DNA of 64,000 bases from Nephrocerus scutellatus (GCA_947095585.1 OX352761.1:131656277-131720276), one strand, 5' to 3'; numbered from the stretch's first letter, positions 21,785-33,024 are shown. The notes: generated from the letters alone by a model not told the origin. Program-made: numbers and translations.

Positions 21785-22500
21785 CACTTAAAAGTATGAT
21801 GTCATCGCATCGGAAATCCGAGATATCCGATCATTTTTAACCCACTTTCCAAAACTCGATTTTATTGCAATTTTGCACACATGTATATTTTCGGTGACAA
21901 CACTTTCTAATAAATTTGTACTCAGGGCCGAGGGGTGCCCATATAAATGTTTTAAAATTAAACCTTCAAATTTTAGACACATGTAGAGATATACATGGAC
22001 AACACTTTTTGAAATTTTGTAAAAATTCAGGAATGATCGTGCTCCGATATTATTTTTAAAAAAAATTTATTCGATGTATATCTCCGATGAGCAACACTTT
22101 TTGTAAAAATTTTTGGAAGTGATTAGACCCCGTTGTCCGAGGGCTTGCAAGCAAATTTTTTAAGAATTTTAACCGATTTTCTTCAAATTTTATACACACG
22201 TGTTTAATCCAATGAACCACACTTTTTGTAAAAAATTTTAAAAATTTACCTTTTTTTTAAAAAAAAATTTAAACACATGTGTATCTCCGTCGGACAACAC
22301 TTTTGTAAAAATTCTAGAGTGATCGTGCCCCCGGTTCGAAAATTTTTGTGAAAATTTTGAAGTGATCGAGTCCCAAGGCAGAGTGGCTCATATATAAATT
22401 GTTTTTAAAAAAAAAATTCTGGAAATTTTGTATACATTGGTATCTTCTGTAACAATTTTAAAGTGATCAGGTCCCAGGGCCTAGGTGCTCCCATATAATT
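21785..22500 (+). repeat. Satellite-like repeat family, copy 2 (about six degraded monomers)
   Basis: Monomers recur with the words TTTGCACACATGTAT, CGATGAGCAACACTTTTTGT and CCGTCGGACAACACTTTTGT, each followed by GATCGTGCCC/GATTAGACCCC-like G/C blocks and an AAATTTTTTAA stretch. Same family as at 286, 39.7 kb, 40.6 kb and 56.3 kb. It lies directly upstream of the 312-aa gene, so it may sit in its promoter region. Confidence 0.8.
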
Positions 22501-22577
22501 ATCTAAAAACATTCCATTTTTAATATCCCTCATTTGTCTGCTTCAAGCATAGACTGTCCGCTACGTATAAGTCGAAA

Positions 22578-22941
22578 AGGCTGCTTTTTTATGTCGGAGT
22601 AATCGGAGATTTAACTGTCAGAATTCATGTTTTTTTCAGTCTCCTAGAAATCGTTCTCCTCTGAAGGGTTTTTTGCGCTCTGATAATTCTCGGATATGAC
22701 CTTTTTACTCTGAAAAATATACATTTTTTCAAAGCTGTAGTTGTTTGATTCTTTAAACATGGGACATGTCGACACATATTCTGTTGAGAAATGAAATATT
22801 TTCAGATACTTAAAAAACACAGCAGATAATTTTTTTGATCTGACAGATCTGATCAGAGAAAAAAATTATCAGATTTATTGGATATCTCGGAACTTGGATT
22901 TCTCAGATTTCTCCGATTTCCCCCACATAAAAAAACACGAT
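22578..22941. mobile_element. MITE family M2, copy 1
   Basis: The terminal inverted repeats are about 28 bp. The left end reads TTTTTTATGTCGGAGTAATC then GGAG; the right end reads CTCCGATTTC, CCCCACAT, AAAAAAACACG, its imperfect reverse complement. The interior matches the copy at 29129-29505 (AAAGCTGTAGTTGTT, TTTGATCTGACAG, TTATCAGATTTAT). There is no coding capacity, so it is a non-autonomous DNA element. Confidence 0.75.
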
Positions 22942-23415
22942 CTAAGTCTGAAATAGGTCTGAAATAAATCATCGTTTCGGTAACAGCCTAAAGGCATAAT
23001 ATATCAGCATGCATTGAACCATACGAATTATCGAACATGGCATTGTTTCCATTAATGTAACCATAGCCTTAGACAAGGTGAACGTAAAGTTGACAGTACA
23101 TATCCCAAAACATATTTTATTTGCGTTGGTTCTGTTTTCTGTATTTCCATCCTTGCTTTATTAATCATAATCAGTCGACAGTCGCTTTATTGTTATTTCA
23201 TTCACAGTACACAATTTTCTCGGTAAATATTATTTCTTATTAGTAAATTAAAAAAAGGTATTCTTAAAAATAATTCAAGGAAATACTACACAGTTCTAAT
23301 ATAAAAGCAGTAAAAGTGAGATGTATTTATTCATTTAAGTGAATTTTTTCATAGATTGGGGCGTGCGAAGAAAGAACATAAGTAAAAGAAGAACATGTAA
23401 ACATTTGCACCCGTA
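22942..23415 (+). other. Upstream region of the MCC gene
   Basis: No open frame of note. This must contain the promoter and 5' leader of the MCC gene; I see no clear TATA box near a fixed start, so I do not place the transcription start. Confidence 0.35.
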
Positions 23416-26400
23416 ATGTATAGTATAGTGAGAGACACTCAAAACCGGACTATAAAACAGAATGCTAATTGCTGTAGTGAGGCGTTTACCAGCGGACCTG
23501 CACGAAATGGAAAATGTACCTCTACAGCAGGTAGTGAATTGATTAAATATCGTCGTGCTCCTTTTGACTGTGGTGGTAGTGGCGGAAAAGGAAGCGGCGA
23601 AAAGTCTGCTACCGAAAAGGAAATGCACCAAAAGTCAAATTTCGTAGCCACCGCCCCAGAGTCTGGAGTCTACGCCTCATCCATAGAAACTTCTTGTGGA
23701 GTACCCAACCACCCAAATTCAACAAGTCTCGGGAATAACAGCCAAGAAGATGTATTTCGCAATTTTAACGAGCGAAGTACTTCACCAAGAGTCATGTCAA
23801 CATCTGATTATTTAGTCAGTGCTGCTGGCAGTAGTCAACATCTAAGCGGGAGCACTCAAAAGGATAACAACGAAAGTGATAACAACATTAGTTCATGTTC
23901 AACATTGGATATTGGCAATAAGGTAAGGATTCAGAGGCTGCAAAATAACACAATTTTCCCGATGGGGCTTGCTGCGCTGGGCGGAAGTGCCTGTTTTGAG
24001 CTTTTGTATTGCAAAGTCTACAGACGAACACTGCGCAGCGCATAATAAAGTTTAAAAAAAAATAGCTTTCCTTGATTTAAACGTCACAGTGCTGGATTGT
24101 TGTTCTTGCTAAGGGGAACGAAAGGAGCTGCTGGAGCATTAACATATGACGTGAATACAGTAGTGTCTAGTGTTTTGGTTTGACTTCGCTGCAGAGACGA
24201 AACAACATTTTTACCTACTGTTATTGTTTATTTAAAAGATTATTTATTTTGGTGAATTGCAATGAATTTGAAAAACATCCATCGAAATTCGGAATCCGTC
24301 TAAAGCTACGCAGTAGTGACGACAAATGTCCTTCGATTACGATATAATCAGATCGGAGGCTATACGTTAATCAATTATTCTGTCCGTCATTATAGTGTCA
24401 TTGTTTTTGTGGTTGTTGCTACCGCAGTGCAGAAAAAGATTTAATGTCGATTTCGCAACAATTTCCGAAGAGTTTTAGTTGTTTGTGTTGTACGGATTTA
24501 CAGAAGGAGTCACATTTACAAAGAAGCGAATTGAATCGAAGTTGGGAATACACGCTAATTACTCAGCCACCCCAATTACGTCGCATTAATATTGTTAATG
24601 AAGCATTTATTTTTGATTGGAACTATTTTTTGATCAATTTTTTCCTAAATTAGGTGGAAAATACCTCTATTAAAGCGCTGGAAAGCCAACTAAAGGAATT
24701 GTCTCAAAGACTTCAGAAATCCGAAAGCAGTCGCGATGATTACAAAAGGAAATCGGATGAAGCCGCCGAAGAAAAGGAACGATGTTATCGTCGACTCGAG
24801 GTGATTAGTGCAGCACATGAAAGTCGAATAACAGAAATGCACTGTGTGATTGCTGAGTTGAGCAAGAAGTTGCGAACCAAGCAAGAAAACACCATTATGG
24901 AAGAAAACGAAGCTGATGGAAGTGGTAAGAACTGTATGGAATCTGTAATTTTGTTGAATTACGATAGTTTTTTGTTTTGTGCTTTTGCAGAAATAAGCTA
25001 TCAGGAAGGATCGATTTATAATTCGGAATTAAATCTCACAAATCCAGATGCCGAGTGCCAGACAGATCCGTTGGATGGAGATTATTCAATTGGTTTTTGT
25101 GATCGCGGTGAGGAAGATACTTGTCTAGAAGACGGCGATAATCAAAAGATATTCAATGATGCGGTTACAAAAACTCAAGTCGAAGTATACATATTTTCAC
25201 TTTGTTTTGCAGATATTATAACATTTTAATTTTTTGCAGGCTCTTCAAGAGGAAGTGCTTCACCTAAGAGCACGAATAGCACTCCTGCAATCGGAAATAG
25301 CGAATCCACTACATAATGCAAATGACGTCATCGAAGAGCGTGAAGCCATCGAAATTTATGATGGTGATGTCGAGGCTGACGCAGCTAACGCTGGTGTCAT
25401 ACGCTGCTTTCATCAATCAGAAGCTAGTGGCCTGAATGAAGCAGACTGTTGTTCGTATGATGACCATGAGAAATTTTACAAGACTGAAGATAATGATGCA
25501 GATGGATTAGTTAAAAAAACCGAACGAAGCATTCCATTACCTAACTCAAGTGTTAAAGGGGTTTACCAGCAGCAAGGGATGTATCTCGCCAAGAAACCAG
25601 AAAACATTTGTATAACAAGGAACAATGGTGCCATAAACAATGAATACAATAAAAAATATTTAGTAATCAGCTCGACGAATGGTAAGACGAATGAAACGGA
25701 ATTCTGGTTACCATAGTCTGTTTTACTTGTAGATAATTATACCGCCGTAAAAAACTCAATGCCCAGTCCTAAGGAAGCAGCACCTGTGTCTAAAATGGCC
25801 GAAAGAGTAAAGCTAAGACGAACTACGGACAGTGTGATGAATGTAACAGCCACAGATCTAATTAAAAGTGGTGTAAGTTAAAGAATCGATTCTGTCTAAT
25901 CTAATTATAATCTGTTTCAAATCCATTATCAGATCAATAGCACGGAAATAGTTGAGCATTTGGTTTCAGATATGATGCAAGGTAACAACATGATGGACAG
26001 CTTTGTTGAAGCCTCACAGGTGGACACTGAATTTCAGAGACTTCAGCGTCGCATAGAGCAGTTGAAGATGCGCAACACCGTTTTGTCGTTGACTTTGGAG
26101 GAATGCAAAGAACATTGCGATCATTTGTATTTGCTTTGTGGTAAATATGAGTCAAATGCAATCGCTCTCCAGTCGGCTGTTAACTGCAGTGATCGTGCAA
26201 TTGAGGCATACGATGTAATGTTGGCTTTACTCGAGAGCAAGTAAGGTTTTCAAAAATAAAAAGTTCCTATCCTTAAGTTAAACGCTACTTATTTTCTATA
26301 GATTGGCCATTCTTAAAGAACACTCAGAAGCAGCAGAAGAAAGTAGAAAAGCTGTGGTGTCTGTTGCAAGACATTTGCTCGACCGGCTAGAAAGCGAAAA

Positions 26401-27330
26401 GAATATGTCTGAGAATAGTCTAGGACCCTGGCAGAATACGTAAGTAGTCGATGTGCATACTTAGACAATATTTATCAGCATATATTGTACACCAGGTTCT
26501 GCATAGCAGATAAACCATTCGAGCCTTGGACACATGATGATGATAATCGCTTAAGAAATCACGTTTCTAAACTGAAAGGGCGTAGGTCAAATGTTCAAAA
26601 TACCATCGTCAACCTGGAGTCACCATTTAGTTCATTTTATGAAAAATCTCGAATGGCACTGGACAACAACAAAGAACTGAAGCAGGAGAAAAATATTCGA
26701 ATGGATTTGGAAATGGCTGTAATTATGCAAGAACTACTCAGTTTGCGCGAAGAAAACATCCAATTAAAGCAAAAGCGAGATGAAGCGGAACGTGATCGAC
26801 AATTTGCTATAGATAAAATTTGCACTCTTCAAGATGCTCTGCAGCAGCTTCAAACTCAGCTTTCAGTTGACTCCGACGCCCTATTCAATTTATCGGCTGA
26901 AGATAGATCATCATATTCAGAGGCCGATCATGCGGCGCTTACCGAGCGTCAGCTGGTTGAAGCGTTAACACGCGAATCAGAGTTGAAAGTTAGAATACAG
27001 TCGCTGATTGGTTCGGTATCCGCGTCAAGAAAAACTTCCGACGAAAAATACGAACAGGTGCAAAACAATATTAAGGAATTGCAAAAAACAAACATGTAAT
27101 ATGAAATAATTTAAAATCAAAACCGTGTTGGTGTTTTCAAAAATCGTCTTTTCTTTCCTACCAGGAACTTGTTGCAGTCTTTGGAACAAACAAAACGAAA
27201 GTATCAGTCGAAAATTCGAAAATTGGAACAAAAAATAATCGAAATGAGTATCGAGTTTGGACACCTGAGTCAGCATCAGAATCGGAGTGGCATGTTTAGC
27301 CAGGAAAACGTTCCTGAGACAACATTATAA
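23416..27330 (+). CDS. MCC (mutated in colorectal cancers) family coiled-coil scaffold protein, 921 aa
   Basis: Nine exons join in phase to 922 codons: 23416-23922, 24654-24924, 24991-25184, 25240-25681, 25733-25872, 25933-26240, 26302-26439, 26496-27095 and 27165-27330. Landmarks shared with vertebrate MCC appear in order: SRITEMHCVIAELSKKL (about 226-242), KMAERVKL (about 495), EHLV.D then RRIEQLKMRN and LSLTLEECKEHCD (about 550-575), KYESNAIAL and AIEAYDVMLALLES (about 585-620), PFEPWTHDDDNRLRNH, MDLEMAVIMQELLSLREEN, and RKYQSKIRKLEQKI. The protein ends ETTL, a class I PDZ ligand like the vertebrate ETSL. MCC proteins are cytoplasmic and cortical coiled-coil scaffolds that bind PDZ polarity proteins and affect Wnt and cell-cycle signalling (known for vertebrates). 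Residues 1-169 (exon 1) are Ser/Asn/Gly-rich and probably fly-specific. The start at 23416 is the first ATG of that exon; an alternative first exon near the second is possible. Confidence 0.92.
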
Positions 27331-28120
27331 TTGCAATGACCTCATATCGAAGGCAATATGCTTTAACTATTATGCTTTTTATGTACGTTAACGTTTTTGC
27401 CCTAAATCTATTTGTTTTTTCAATTGGTACCTATGTACATTATATATTACATAGGAGTAATATTTAGTAAGACTAATATGGCCTAACATTCAGAACATGC
27501 CAACAAATATCAGTATATATTTCAAAAAAAAAACGTAGGTGCTCGCTTTCTATGCATAGATGCAAACTGGTTATGTTCACTTTAGGAACTAATATTTGTA
27601 CTATACAATACATAAACATATACACAAAAACAACACACCCACATATACATACCCTTATAAAACAAATCTATATAAATAAAAATGATATACATAAATATAT
27701 GAAAATAAATAAAATATTAACACAATATATGTTAGTACTATAATTATTATTATTATTATCATAGCTTGTTGATCAATGTACAAATTATGACAACAAAAAG
27801 GAAATAAAAGTATTTATTTATAACAAAAATAATTTTTTAATTTTCTTTTAGCTTGATTAACATAATTCGTTCCTAATGAACTTAGCAGTTCTTTATGTTT
27901 AACCACATTTAACATTCTAAAAAGCCACATCGTCGGAACTAGCCTAAGCCTTTAAATTATAAATACCACTAAATCTCCTTCAGATAAGAAAAACATATAT
28001 TTTGCAATGAACAAATGGAGACTATATTAAACAATAACATAATAAAAAATATTAAATGCTCCAAGATTTATAGGGATAGTTTTTTAATTGCATGTTAATT
28101 AACAGGACTAAAAGTACGTT
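27331..28120. other. 3' flanks of two converging genes
   Basis: This lies between the MCC stop (plus) and the BCAS2 stop (minus). It is AT-rich. AATAAA hexamers at 27675-27680 and near 27705 could end the MCC transcript, while TTTATT near 27813 could be the BCAS2 signal on the minus strand. No other gene seen. Confidence 0.45.
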
Positions 28121-28969
28121 TTAGGACTTTACTTCTTCCTGATTTTGTGTCGAGATTTCAGTCGGGTTTTCATTGGTTACAATAATACTGCTTTCGCTTT
28201 CTTTTTGATTTTCATTAACCTCAAGCTGGCCTTCCCTGTCCATTTGTAAATAATCATTGTTATCAAAAGCTTTGTCTGACTCCTTAGCGAAACTCAAGTG
28301 ATCTTTTAGTGCATGAATCTCTTTCTCTAGCTCAACACACTGTTGTTCGATTTCGTAATTTTTTGATACTAACATAACCCAATTTGCTTCTAGTGTTTTC
28401 AATTTCTCTCCAGCATTTGTCTGCGCTTGCTTACGTTGCCAGTTAATATCTTGGATTTGTTTTTTTAAATCTTTCAACTTATTTTGGGCTTTGGCCTGTA
28501 AAGCGGTAAAAATCTCCAAATACGCCTTCCACGACTCGATGCCGAAGTCCAGCATAAGTTCTAGATTCATAGAACGCACCCATTGATGTTCCAGCTGCGC
28601 CATCGAGTTTTCAATGGATTCGTGCCAGGCAGTTATTTCGGAGAGTTTGCCGGCCGAAGGTGGTGGTAATTCGTAGCGTTTCATGCTAAGAGTTTCCATT
28701 GGTTGTCTGTTTTGAATCCTTTCGAATTCGTATGCCATCATTTTAGTTTCAAACGATGAGTTGTTCAGTTGTGGTAGGTGGTCAAGATAATTTTTTGTCG
28801 GTCGGTAACGGCGGCATTCCTCCTCCACCATTGCGAGGGCCTAAGAAATCAAAAAACCAGTAAATAAAACGCTTTTGCTACGGTTGGGGCTTACCGATTC
28901 CCGAACGCCAACATCATCGTATCCATGGTCAATGTATGGTAAAGCATCTACTATTATTTCACCTGCCAT
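28121..28969 (-). CDS. BCAS2: Pre-mRNA splicing factor BCAS2/SPF27 (CG4980 ortholog)
   Basis: Two minus-strand exons (28969-28895 and 28840-28121) with a 54-bp intron join to 265 codons (264 aa). The start MAGEIIVDALPYIDHGYDD matches the conserved N-terminus of BCAS2, followed by EEECRRYRPTKNYL, FERIQNRQPMETLSMKRYEL, and DINWQRKQAQTNAGEKL with NWVMLVSKNYEIEQQCVEL. BCAS2 is a core subunit of the Prp19 (NineTeen) complex, needed for spliceosome activation in the nucleus, and its C-terminal half is a coiled coil. This copy is about 40 residues longer than the human protein (225 aa) owing to an acidic Glu/Gln/Asn-rich tail. RpL4 runs divergently 1.9 kb away. In Drosophila these two are also neighbours as far as I recall. 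Confidence 0.95.
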
Positions 28970-29128
28970 TATAACACGCGAGAATATTTTTAATATTTTT
29001 CTATAAATGATACCCCAAGAATCGCGACGCTGAAACAATTGTTTGAAATGTGCCTGACGTTTATATACAACCCATACGCAAATGATGTGTTTGACCTTTT
29101 TGCTGAAACTTGATTCTGCTTTTACATT

Positions 29129-29505
29129 GGGCATTTTTTTTTAATGCCGGAGTAATCGGAGTTATTTTTTAACTGTCAAACTTCACATGGGTTTTTTTTT
29201 AATCTCTAAGAAAAAATGTATCTCTGAGTTTTTTTTTCGCTCCAATAATTTTAAGAAATTATGTTTTTACTCTAAATAAAATTCAGATATTTTTTGACAG
29301 CTGTAGTTGTTATTTTCTTCAAACATGAACACTTCGACTACTATGGGCACATTCAGGCGAGAAATAAAACTTTTTTCTCATACTAAAAAAAACAACAGAT
29401 AATTTATTTGATCTGACAGCTCTGATAAGACAAAAAAATTATTAGATTTATCGGATAGGTAATTTCTCTGTACTCTCCGATTTTTCCGACATAAAGAACA
29501 CGCCC
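29129..29505. mobile_element. MITE family M2, copy 2, upstream of BCAS2
   Basis: The left end GGGCATTTTTTTTTAATGCC then GGAGTAATCGGAG pairs with the right end CTCCGATTTTTCCGAC, ATAAAGAACACGCCC. The interior corresponds piece by piece to 22578-22941. It lies 160 bp upstream of the BCAS2 start codon, so it may overlap that gene's 5' control region. Confidence 0.78.
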
Positions 29506-29534
29506 ATTATCACCAAAATCATAACATCACATTG

Positions 29535-29998
29535 TCAGTTGAGTTTTAAAAGTTTTTGTTGCTAAGCTGACAGATAGCGGAGAATGTTGTTCGAATGAAC
29601 GCAATCCTCTTCACTGAGGAGAAATAGAAACTCTCTAAGCACTCAGCTATCTCGAACGCGCCTACTAACGATGATGACGAAATGTTTTTTCCTTATAACT
29701 AGCCGTCAAAGAGCATATTATTATTTTTACAGCTGACAACAAGCGCGTTTGAGATTCGGAGGGCTCCGTATTAACCGTAACTCGAACGCAACTACTCAAT
29801 GTGAAATCGAAGAATTTTCTATGATATTCTGAGACTCTCGTTCTCTCTCTATCTCTCTCTGTGAATTGTCAATTGACTTTGTTATTTGTTATTGCTAAGC
29901 TGACAGTTACCTGTGAATGTTGTTCGACTGAATGCAATCCTACTCACTGAGGAGAAAGATACATTTTCTGAGCCCTCACCTACCTCGAACGCGCCTAA
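29535..29998 (+). repeat. Direct duplication of a 125-bp block
   Basis: The block 29535-29660 (GTTGCTAAGCTGACAG, GAATGTTGTTCGA, CAATCCTCTTCACTGAGGAG, CTCGAACGCGCCTA) recurs at 29870-29998 with moderate divergence. A more degraded relative occurs at 47430-47510 (ATTGCTGAGCTGACA). Non-coding; a TC-rich run (29835-29860) lies between the copies. Confidence 0.65.
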
Positions 29999-30016
29999 TG
30001 ACAAAAAATATTAATA

Positions 30017-30231
30017 AATATTTTTCACGGTGTCGCACCTCTCGCGAATGGGTGACAAACGTTCCGAGAGTAATAACTTGTCACGGAAAGCTTCTCAATT
30101 CGCCGTTCGGATCCTGCCTTAAATTGTAAGTCCCTTCCATTTGTGTCCAAAATATACATGCCCAACACAAATGGTCGCGAGAAGCTAGGCCTTGGACCGC
30201 AATGGTCTGTCCCGCCGAATATTATTATTAA
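30017..30231 (+). mobile_element. tRNA-derived SINE, copy 3 (5'-truncated)
   Basis: It begins in the body (TTTTTCACGGTGTCGCACC), lacks the tRNA head, and ends with GGTCTGTCCCGCCGAATATT and an ATTATTA tail. Truncation from the 5' side is typical for a retroposed element. Confidence 0.88.
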
Positions 30232-30574
30232 GTATCTTTTAAGGACATCAAAATCGACTTCTTTATACCTGCATATGATTTCTTTTACCATTTCATAATA
30301 TATTTATTCAAAAGTGGGTGGAGTAATTATTGGTGTCAAATGAAATATAACAATTAACTCTACACTACCGTACTATGTTTATGGGCGTGTCCCAAGTTTA
30401 ACGGAAGCTGGATTAATTTGTATTTGGATTATGTGCAGTTTCATGTAATTGAGCGGTATTTCATTTAATTGAGTTTTCCCATACAAAAACAGGTGTTATA
30501 AAGCAAACTCCATAAACAAGGAATTAAATTGAATTACAACCAGATTATAGATATTTACATATAACGATAACTAA

Positions 30575-30738
30575 TTAATAAATATTAGCCCTATTTTATT
30601 TGCCGAGTAATAAGGAATTACAACGACAATTGTACTGTCAAATTCCTTCTTTGGAATTTGAAAACCTGCTGTTTGGCTGGTTTTGACATTCGAATTCCTT
30701 ATTCGGATTCCAAATAAAATACAGCTATTAATAAATAT
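30575..30738. mobile_element. MITE family M1, copy 1, with 11-bp flanking direct repeats
   Basis: A fold-back element (30586-30727). The left end TAGCCCTATTTTATTTG with AATAAGGAATT pairs with the right end AATTCCTTATTCGGATTCC, AAATAAAATACAGCTA. It is flanked by perfect 11-bp direct repeats TTAATAAATAT (30575-30585 and 30728-30738), a target-site length seen for Mutator-like elements. It lies about 90 bp upstream of the RpL4 initiator. A second copy is at 44270-44420. Confidence 0.8.
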
Positions 30739-30823
30739 ATTTTCTTTGCAACGTTTACAGTGCCATCTTTGCAATCAAGTGATAACAAATTTTTCGCCAT
30801 TTTAAACTTCCGGTGCTAACCTG

Positions 30824-30831
30824 TCTTTTTT
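30824..30831 (+). promoter_or_regulatory. Candidate RpL4 TCT initiator / 5'-TOP
   Basis: TCTTTTTT preceded by TAACCTG fits the polypyrimidine initiator used by fly ribosomal protein genes (start at the C, 30825) and would begin the mRNA with CTTTTTT. It is 90 bp upstream of the ATG, a normal leader length. Confidence 0.45.
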
Positions 30832-30914
30832 AGTCCGCTATTGTTTAATGGAGGACGTTTCTGCTGTTGCAGATAGATTTTAATTGGAAAATTCGGGGTA
30901 TTTAGTGAAATAAA

Positions 30915-32680
30915 ATGGTAAGCAAAACTCGTATATGACAACAAAACTGCTGTGGATCAACGTAAAAAATAAATTGTATTGTCGCCCAAGTGCAAAATAA
31001 ATTAAAAAAATTGTGGCTGCTTACACGTGTTGTTTAGACAAATTTGTCCAGCAGTGCTTACAACTCTGGAATTATGCTCAATAGAATCTAATAAAAATAT
31101 TCTAATACTATTATAGAGTTTAGCCAACGCCAGACCTTTGGTCTCCGTTTACTCAGACAAAAATGAGCAAGTCAAGGATAAGAACATATGCCTTCCAGCG
31201 GTTTTCAAGGCTCCAATTCGCCCTGATGTTGTCAACGAGGTCCATCAATTGATGCGCCGGAACAAACGTCAGCCATATGCTGTTAGTGAGCAAGCAGGTT
31301 AGTACAATTTCGATCTCTTAAAATAGGGACGAAAGGCAAATTAAATCAATTTTCAACATTTTTCTTCCCTTCCAGGTCATCAAACATCTGCGGAGTCATG
31401 GGGTACTGGTCGTGCTGTTGCTCGTATTCCCCGTGTTCGTGGTGGTGGTACTCACCGCTCTGGTCAGGGTGCCTTCGGCAACATGTGTCGTGGTGGTCGT
31501 ATGTTTGCTCCAACTAAAACCTTCCGTAGGTGGCATCGTAAGGTGAATGTTAACCAACGCCGTTATGCTTTGGTTTCGGCTATTGCCGCATCTGGTGTGC
31601 CAGCGCTTGTTCAATCAAAGGGCCACATCATTGATGGTGTTTCTGAATTTCCTTTAGTTGTTTCCGATGACATTCAAAAACTGCAGAAGACCAAACAAGC
31701 TGTCCTCTTTTTGGGTCGTATGAAGATCTGGGCAGATATCAAGAAGGTATGTTGATTCCTCCAAACAAAAAATCCCTCTTAAATTGGCAAGGCTTGCATT
31801 TCCAAATGTATTTTATGTGTTAAATACATTTAAAAATAGCTTTGCTAGACAAATTTGTAACAGTAGGCGTTCCGTTATTAGGCATATCCGCCTATTAATC
31901 GGGGAAATTGAAACATACACTTCCATGTATACATAAATATATATATTTATATATACATACAATTTTTATAATTGTTTTTGATTTAAGGTATATAAATCCC
32001 AACGTGCCCGTGCTGGACGTGGAACTATGCGCGATCGTCGTCGTATTGCTCGCCGTGGACCATTGATCGTATACTACAAAGATGAAGGTCTTCGTCGTGC
32101 ATTCCGTAACATCCCCGGCATTGAAACCATGAATGTGCACAAGATGAACTTGTTGAAGTTGGCTCCAGGTGGTCATGTCGGACGTTTTGTTATCTGGACT
32201 GAATCGGCATTTGCACGTCTTAATGATTTGTTCGGCACATGGAAATCCCCATCAAAGTTGAAGAAGGGATATAATTTGCCACAACCCAAAATGGCCAACA
32301 CTGATTTGTCTCGGTTGTTAAAATCTGAAGAAATCAGAAGTGTTTTGCGCGATCCACGCAAGAAGGTATTCCGTCGCGTACGTCGCCTTAATCCATTGAC
32401 CAACACTCGTCAACTGATTAAATTGAACCCATACGCTGAAGTGTTACGACGACGTGCTGCGTTAGCTGCTGAGAAAAGGACCATCGCAAAGGCTATCAAC
32501 AAAGCCAAAAAAAATAATGTTGAATTGGCAAAATCCCACTTTGCTGTTATTGCAACTAAGGCTGCAGCCAATCGCGCTAAGATGCTGAAGAAGGCTCTCG
32601 AGGAAAGGAAGAAGAAAGCAGCAGCGAAGAAAACAGAAGCGAAGAAAACAGAAGCGAAGAAAGCGGCACCAAAGAAATAA
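30915..32680 (+). CDS. RpL4: 60S ribosomal protein L4 (uL4)
   Basis: Four coding exons (30915-30917, 31117-31297, 31376-31746 and 31988-32680) give 416 codons, 415 aa. The first coding exon holds only the ATG, with an intron directly after it; the second starts [12 protein letters not shown]. The sequence is near-identical to insect uL4 throughout: [60 protein letters not shown] (the internal loop that lines the exit tunnel), [17 protein letters not shown] and [20 protein letters not shown]. The C-terminus is Lys/Ala-rich with a small tandem of AKKTE. It acts in the cytoplasmic large ribosomal subunit after nucleolar assembly. The third intron carries an H/ACA snoRNA candidate, as is common for ribosomal protein hosts. 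Sequence match and splice phases leave little doubt. Confidence 0.98.
31785..31918 (+). ncRNA. H/ACA box snoRNA candidate in RpL4 intron 3
   Basis: It shows a complete hairpin-hinge-hairpin-tail layout. Hairpin 1: lower stem GCAAGGC/GCTTTGC (31787-31793 with 31839-31845, one G-U) and a perfect 10-bp upper stem AAATGTATTT/AAATACATTT (31804-31813 with 31822-31831). H box: AGACAA (31847-31852), 15 nt below the upper stem. Hairpin 2: lower stem AATTT/AAATT (31852-31856 with 31905-31909), upper stem AGTAGGCG/CGCCTATT (31862-31869 with 31889-31896, one G-T). ACA box: 31913-31915, 16 nt after the upper stem. Both spacings match the 14-16-nt rule for pseudouridylation guides. Possible guide pockets are 31794-31803 with 31832-31838, and 31857-31861 with 31897-31904. 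I could not derive the target uridines. Confidence 0.75.
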
Positions 32681-32749
32681 AGTGTCAACTTTCAACTTTT
32701 TTATATTATTGTATGAAATACATTTCATAATATATTCAAAAGTCCTTTA

Positions 32750-32755
32750 AATAAA
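32750..32755 (+). terminator. Poly(A) signal of RpL4
   Basis: AATAAA 70 bp after the RpL4 stop codon. Confidence 0.7.
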
Positions 32756-33024
32756 ATTTAAGTTTTGTAATCTTATTTTTCTTAGTAGACTGCACCCCTC
32801 GAAGGCGATGTCTTCCCCAACTCATGCAGTACTTGGGTTTTTACCAAAAGATCTGTATTATTGAATGTTGAGCTTAATTTCCATTAGGCTTTTAAACTTT
32901 AAAGATTTTTTTTGACGAATAAATAGAACACAATTTTTTGAATGATAAACGTGACGAACCCCTAGTCTTATAGTTGGCGAATCGAAGTTTGACTTGAATC
33001 TGAAGCGAATTGTGGCTAGAAAAC

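Noticed and set aside
24444..24653. 69-aa frame before the second MCC exon
   Set aside because: It ends at the intron's TAG acceptor and shows no similarity to the MCC N-terminus; treated as intron.
30918..31116. Second snoRNA in RpL4 intron 1
   Set aside because: An AGACAA word and a GACAAATTTGTC palindrome occur, but I could not fit two hairpins and an ACA box at correct spacing.
32410..32728. Phe-rich open frames antisense to RpL4
   Set aside because: They mirror the Lys/Ala-rich C-terminus of RpL4 and have no protein character of their own.
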